Shown: piece by piece, positions 15,090-18,245 of the stretch | Layout of the letters: every line of letters begins with the position of its first letter | Numbering within the stretch: position 1 is the first letter of the stretch | From: Caldifarciminota bacterium | GTDB taxonomy: Bacteria > Hydrothermota > Tepidihabitantia > Tepidihabitantales > CAIPLT01 | Direction: 5' to 3' | Length of the DNA stretch: 18,245 bases | Assembly: GCA_025061975.1 (NCBI GenBank) | Contig: JANXBB010000298.1 | Location: 1-18,245 of the forward strand | Translations under genes and position numbers: made by a program | Notes under the pieces: model-generated | Database searches by the model: none | What the model saw: only the letters and a program-made list of their open reading frames with translations | What the model was told of the DNA's origin: nothing

Positions 15090-15183
15090 GGAGGCGGATG
15101 GGTGCTGGTGTGCCTACTGGACTTCAAATCCAGATGCTCTTCGAAAGGGGAGCGGTAGGTTCGATTCCTACACGCCTCCGCCA
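15090..15183 (+). tRNA. selC: tRNA-Sec (anticodon TCA)
   Basis: This is a 94-nt tRNA reading UGA as selenocysteine. The anticodon stem CTGGA/TCCAG encloses CTTCAAA with TCA at 15124-15126, the same anticodon arm as E. coli selC. The acceptor starts GGAGGCGG (15090-15097) and its 3' strand is ACGCCTCC (15172-15179): seven Watson-Crick pairs plus a G-A opposition at the eighth. The D arm is long with a TGGT loop (15106-15109). The variable arm is a 7-bp stem GCTCTTC/GGGGAGC capped by GAAA (15136-15153). The T arm is GTAGG/CCTAC with loop TTCGATT. The discriminator is G15180 and CCA is encoded (15181-15183). It converges on selB, 114 nt away. Confidence 0.97.
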
Positions 15184-15261
15184 AAGCGTAATTTTTTATC
15201 TCTAACGTTCCCAACTTTTATATAAAAATAAGGTTAAATAGTGTAGTTTGCTAATAATTTG

Positions 15262-15284
15262 TTATGTGGTTGTCTTATGCGGTT
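15262..15284. repeat. Imperfect 10-bp direct repeat between tRNA-Sec and selB
   Basis: TTATGTGGTT (15262-15271), then GTC, then TTATGCGGTT (15275-15284): 9 of 10 positions agree with a 13-bp period. It lies in the 114-bp gap between the convergent tRNA-Sec and selB genes, 14 nt from the selB stop. No terminator with a T-tract was recognised in this gap. The role is unknown and chance is possible. Confidence 0.4.
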
Positions 15285-15297
15285 AGATAAATTTTGA

Positions 15298-17211
15298 TTA
15301 GGGTTTTTGATACTTCGGTGATAAAATTCTTTTGTCTTCGTGCCTTATGGTAATTCCTTTGGTATCAAAATATTGAAGAATTGGTAAGGCACTGCGTCGC
15401 GAGGTTCCTAATAAATCTCTAAATTCGGATACCCTAATTTCGCGGTTCTTACTTAAAAACTCTATTAATTTTTCTAAGGCTATTTTTAGATAATCGTGAT
15501 GAATCAAAAGCCCTTCACCAAGATTGATAATTTCTCCTAAGTCTAACAGATGTTTTAATGCGCTTTCTATTTCGGACGGAGATTTTCTTATAATTTGGGC
15601 GATTTCTTTCTGGGGCAAGGGTTCGAACTTTTGGCGTAAGAACAATGTGCGCAGTTCAGCGACAATCATTGAGGTTTTGGAGTCAAGCTTTGGCTCAAAA
15701 CTAATTAGTTTTACCAGATTATTAGGAGTAATTTGGATTTGACCGGTTATTGAAAGTTCAGCTAGCCCGTAATCAAAAAGAGTTTTATCTAAATCGGGGT
15801 TGATTTTTTTAAGTAATTCTAAAATTCCCACACCCAGACGAGTTGGATTTTCGGAATGATAATTTTTTATTGCTTCAAGGATTTTATCTTTTAGTTTTAT
15901 AAAGTTGTCAGAGTGATAATAAAGTTCCCGACGTTCGTCAATACAGATCGCTTTCTTTTCGTGGATTAATTCTTTTAGCACATTTTTTATTTCATCAGTT
16001 GACAATCCGGTTTCCCAAGCAAGATCTTGAGGTTTTAGAGGGGTAAAAATGCTTCTTAGAAGTTTCTCATTCACAAGAGTTGTATTCTCAGCTTTTTCAA
16101 GACTTATAAGATGAGCAAGCAATTCTTCATCAGAACTTTTAATTTTCTCTGCTTTAGGATCAACAATAACGCCCCCACCGATAGTTGTTGGTGGCGAGTA
16201 AGTGCGCACAACAAAGCGATCGCCAAGAGCACAGACCGCTGGAGTTTCAAGGCGGAATTGGACTAAAGCTTTTTCTTGAGGCATAAGTACTTTTCGGTCA
16301 AGAAGGACTGCTCTTCCTAATAATTCTTTCGTGCCGATATGAATTCGTAACCGTTCAAAGTTTTTTACCGGGCGGCGGTGCGCACTTAAAATATAAAGTG
16401 AAGCATTGATATAAAGTGAAGGTTCAAAGAAGCCAGGCCAAGCTAAAACATCGCCTCGTGCGACTTCGTCTTTTTCAACACCAGAAAGGTTAATTGCTGC
16501 GCGAAAACCGGTAATAACTTCTTTAATGGGTTTATTATGGACTTCGATATTTCGAACTTTAACTAATCTTTTCTGAGGTAAAAGTTCTAACTCGTCACCG
16601 ATTTTTATTTTGCCGGACAGGACTGTGCCGCATACAATTGTCCCAAATCCCTTAATAGTAAATACACGATCAATAGGCATTCGGAAAACTCCATGGTCAA
16701 TTTTTGGGGGTAGTTCTTTAATTGTCTTATCTAAAATTGACTTTAACTCGCTTATGCCTTCGCCCGAAACATTAGAGACTAATACCACAGGGGCATTTTC
16801 TAAAAATGAACCCTGAACAAGTGCTTTAATTTCGTCAAGCAGCATAATAATTCGTTGTTTGTTAACCAGATCAATTTTTGTAATCACGATAATACCGGCT
16901 TTAATTCCTAAGAGATTTAAAATTTCAAAATGTTCATAAGTTTGTGGCATCAGCCCGTCATCAGCAGCAATAACAAATAGCACTAGATCAATTGTTGCAG
17001 CACCAGCAACCATATGTCGGACAAATTTTTCATGGCCCGGAACATCAATAATTGTTGCCTCATCGCCGTAGAAAACAAAACCCAAATCAGTAGTCATTCC
17101 GCGTTCTTTTTCTTCTTTTAACCGGTCCGGATCAACACCGGTTAATGCTTTTACCAGAGCACTTTTACCGTGATCAATATGTCCGGCCGTGCCAATAACA
17201 ATATGGCGCAT
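15298..17211 (-). CDS. selB: Selenocysteine-specific elongation factor SelB
   Basis: SelB is the GTPase that carries Sec-tRNA-Sec to the ribosome at UGA codons marked by a SECIS hairpin. The 637 residues agree with bacterial SelB. The EF-Tu-like G domain has GHIDHGKS (10-17), the switch threonine in GMTTDLGF (38-45), DVPGH (56-60) and TKID (111-114). Domains II and III follow to about residue 365. About residues 370-637 are the winged-helix array that binds the SECIS hairpin; the final one ends in [25 protein letters not shown]. It starts 6 nt after selA with no good SD, so translation is probably coupled. No selenoprotein gene was found in the window, so the SECIS it recognises is not visible. 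Confidence 0.98.
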   Translation of the reverse strand: MRHIVIGTAGHIDHGKSALVKALTGVDPDRLKEEKERGMTTDLGFVFYGDEATIIDVPGHEKFVRHMVAGAATIDLVLFVIAADDGLMPQTYEHFEILNLLGIKAGIIVITKIDLVNKQRIIMLLDEIKALVQGSFLENAPVVLVSNVSGEGISELKSILDKTIKELPPKIDHGVFRMPIDRVFTIKGFGTIVCGTVLSGKIKIGDELELLPQKRLVKVRNIEVHNKPIKEVITGFRAAINLSGVEKDEVARGDVLAWPGFFEPSLYINASLYILSAHRRPVKNFERLRIHIGTKELLGRAVLLDRKVLMPQEKALVQFRLETPAVCALGDRFVVRTYSPPTTIGGGVIVDPKAEKIKSSDEELLAHLISLEKAENTTLVNEKLLRSIFTPLKPQDLAWETGLSTDEIKNVLKELIHEKKAICIDERRELYYHSDNFIKLKDKILEAIKNYHSENPTRLGVGILELLKKINPDLDKTLFDYGLAELSITGQIQITPNNLVKLISFEPKLDSKTSMIVAELRTLFLRQKFEPLPQKEIAQIIRKSPSEIESALKHLLDLGEIINLGEGLLIHHDYLKIALEKLIEFLSKNREIRVSEFRDLLGTSRRSALPILQYFDTKGITIRHEDKRILSPKYQKP

Positions 17212-17217
17212 AAATAA

Positions 17218-18245
17218 TTATGAGCCTAAAATTTCTTTAAATGCCTGAAAGATTATTTTCTCTTCGCCTTCGAAAATTGTTCTAAAATCTAAAAGGAGCC
17301 AGTCGTCTTTTAGGCGGCCAAAAATTGGCACTTGATAACGGCGTAATTTCCGGGCTAAATCCACTGAAGAACCTGCTTGAGGTTTTATTGCTACAGCATA
17401 AGTTGGTAATTGTTCAGTGCTTAAAGAACCGCCGCCGATTTCGCTTTGTTCAGCACGGACTTCTACTTGAAGTGAGTTTTTAAATTCCCCTTTTAATTTT
17501 CTATAAAGCCAATTCGCTTGTTTTTTTATCTTACTTATTGGTTTCAGTAAAATACTAGTGACGCTGTGTTCTTTGATAATAATCTCTTCAGGTTTAAGAA
17601 AGATTTTAAGGGTTGCTTCACATAAGGCATTAGTAAATTTATCGCAGCGTAAAGTGCGTGCTAACGGATGTTTTTTTATTTTATCAATAAGCACTTTTTT
17701 GCCAATTATAAATCCACACTGCGGTCCCCCAATTAACTTATCACCACTAAAACACACCAAGTCAGCACCGGTTTTAATGCTTTCTTGGACTAAGGGTTCT
17801 TTAGGCAAACCATACTTAGAAAAATCAATTAGCGCGCCACTACCTAAATCGTCAACAACCGGAATCTGATACTTTCTTCCTAAGTTGACAAGCTCTTCGA
17901 GTTCAACTTGGTGAGTAAATCCCAGGATCCGAAAATTTGATTGATGAACTCGCATAATAATCGCTGTGTTTTCAGTAATTGCATTCTCGTAGTCTTTAAG
18001 ATGAGTCCGGTTTGTTGTTCCGACTTCTTTTAAGACTGCGCCTGATAGGTTCATTATTTCCGGCAAGCGAAATGAACCCCCGATTTCAATAAGCTGGCCT
18101 CGGGAAACAATTACTTCTTTACCTTTGGCTAAAGCGCTAAGGATAAGAAAAGTTGCTCCGGCATTGTTATTGACAATGATTCCCGCTTCACAGCCGGTGA
18201 TTACTTGGAGTAGTTTATTTATTTTTTTATAGCGATCGTCACGCA
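17218..18245 (-). CDS. selA: L-seryl-tRNA(Sec) selenium transferase SelA (partial, N-terminus off the window)
   Basis: SelA is a PLP enzyme that converts seryl-tRNA-Sec to selenocysteinyl-tRNA-Sec using selenophosphate. The frame runs open to the right edge, giving 341 codons of a usual 450-470, so about the first 120 residues are missing. My translation of the edge region begins RDDRYKKINKLLQVITGCEA, followed by VNNNAGATFLIL and the SRGQLIEIGGSFR segment typical of the family. The PLP lysine lies in FSGDKLIGGPQCG (codon about 17739-17737), and DDLGSGAL is upstream of it. A TTG at 18066 is an internal leucine, not a start. The stop is 6 nt before selB. The selenophosphate synthetase gene (selD) is not in the window. 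Confidence 0.97.
   Translation of the reverse strand, partial: RDDRYKKINKLLQVITGCEAGIIVNNNAGATFLILSALAKGKEVIVSRGQLIEIGGSFRLPEIMNLSGAVLKEVGTTNRTHLKDYENAITENTAIIMRVHQSNFRILGFTHQVELEELVNLGRKYQIPVVDDLGSGALIDFSKYGLPKEPLVQESIKTGADLVCFSGDKLIGGPQCGFIIGKKVLIDKIKKHPLARTLRCDKFTNALCEATLKIFLKPEEIIIKEHSVTSILLKPISKIKKQANWLYRKLKGEFKNSLQVEVRAEQSEIGGGSLSTEQLPTYAVAIKPQAGSSVDLARKLRRYQVPIFGRLKDDWLLLDFRTIFEGEEKIIFQAFKEILGS

Noticed and set aside
15213..15235. AT-rich palindrome TTTTATATAAAA as a terminator between tRNA-Sec and selB
   Set aside because: The stem is all A-T, short, and lacks a T-tract on either strand.
18064..18066. TTG as the start of SelA
   Set aside because: The upstream residues match the SelA family and the frame is open to the edge; this codon is an internal leucine.

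Overview
The window comes from an AT-rich bacterium, probably an anaerobe. It carries a selenocysteine (Sec) decoding locus: selA, selB and a tRNA-Sec gene. It also holds a thiolase/crotonase pair of C4 acyl-CoA metabolism and housekeeping genes in short, tightly packed operons. Recognisable promoters are of the sigma-70 type (TTGACa, 16-18 bp spacer, TATAAT-like). I cannot name the phylum from sequence alone; an uncultured lineage is plausible. No insertion sequence, integrase, CRISPR array or rRNA gene was seen.

Left end (1-3229, minus strand): a type I restriction-modification system. hsdR is read first and overlaps by 8 nt the start of hsdM, which runs off the window. hsdR carries an apparent beta-sandwich insert. 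Its promoter is back-to-back with that of tRNA-Asp(GTC) on the plus strand. A membrane-anchored protein of unknown function starts 17 nt after this tRNA, with no terminator between them.

4288-7207 (minus): an operon read crt - thiolase - tsaE - tspO, from a near-consensus promoter with a strong Shine-Dalgarno (SD). It combines acyl-CoA chemistry with a tRNA t6A-modification ATPase and a TspO/MBR membrane protein.

7337-12995 (minus): a long gene string with very short gaps. The order is a GT4 glycosyltransferase, an ABC exporter (one ATPase, two different ABC-2 permeases), a PdxA-family enzyme and an EamA-type transporter. Its promoter would place the transcript start at or next to the glycosyltransferase ATG, i.e. 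a leaderless mRNA.

13057-14973 (minus): dinB (DNA polymerase IV) with its own promoter, a 333-bp gene-free stretch rich in inverted repeats, and a small basic protein of unknown family.

15052-18245: tRNA-Sec (UCA anticodon, plus strand) with its own promoter, convergent with selA-selB (minus; selA loses its N-terminus at the window edge). The three gene products charge and deliver Sec. No selenoprotein gene was recognised here, so the users of the pathway lie elsewhere in the genome.

The best candidates for something new are the HsdR insert, the structured gap upstream of dinB, the unknown genes next to the two tRNAs, the PdxA-like enzyme with altered active-site loops, and the mix of apparently leaderless and SD-led genes.
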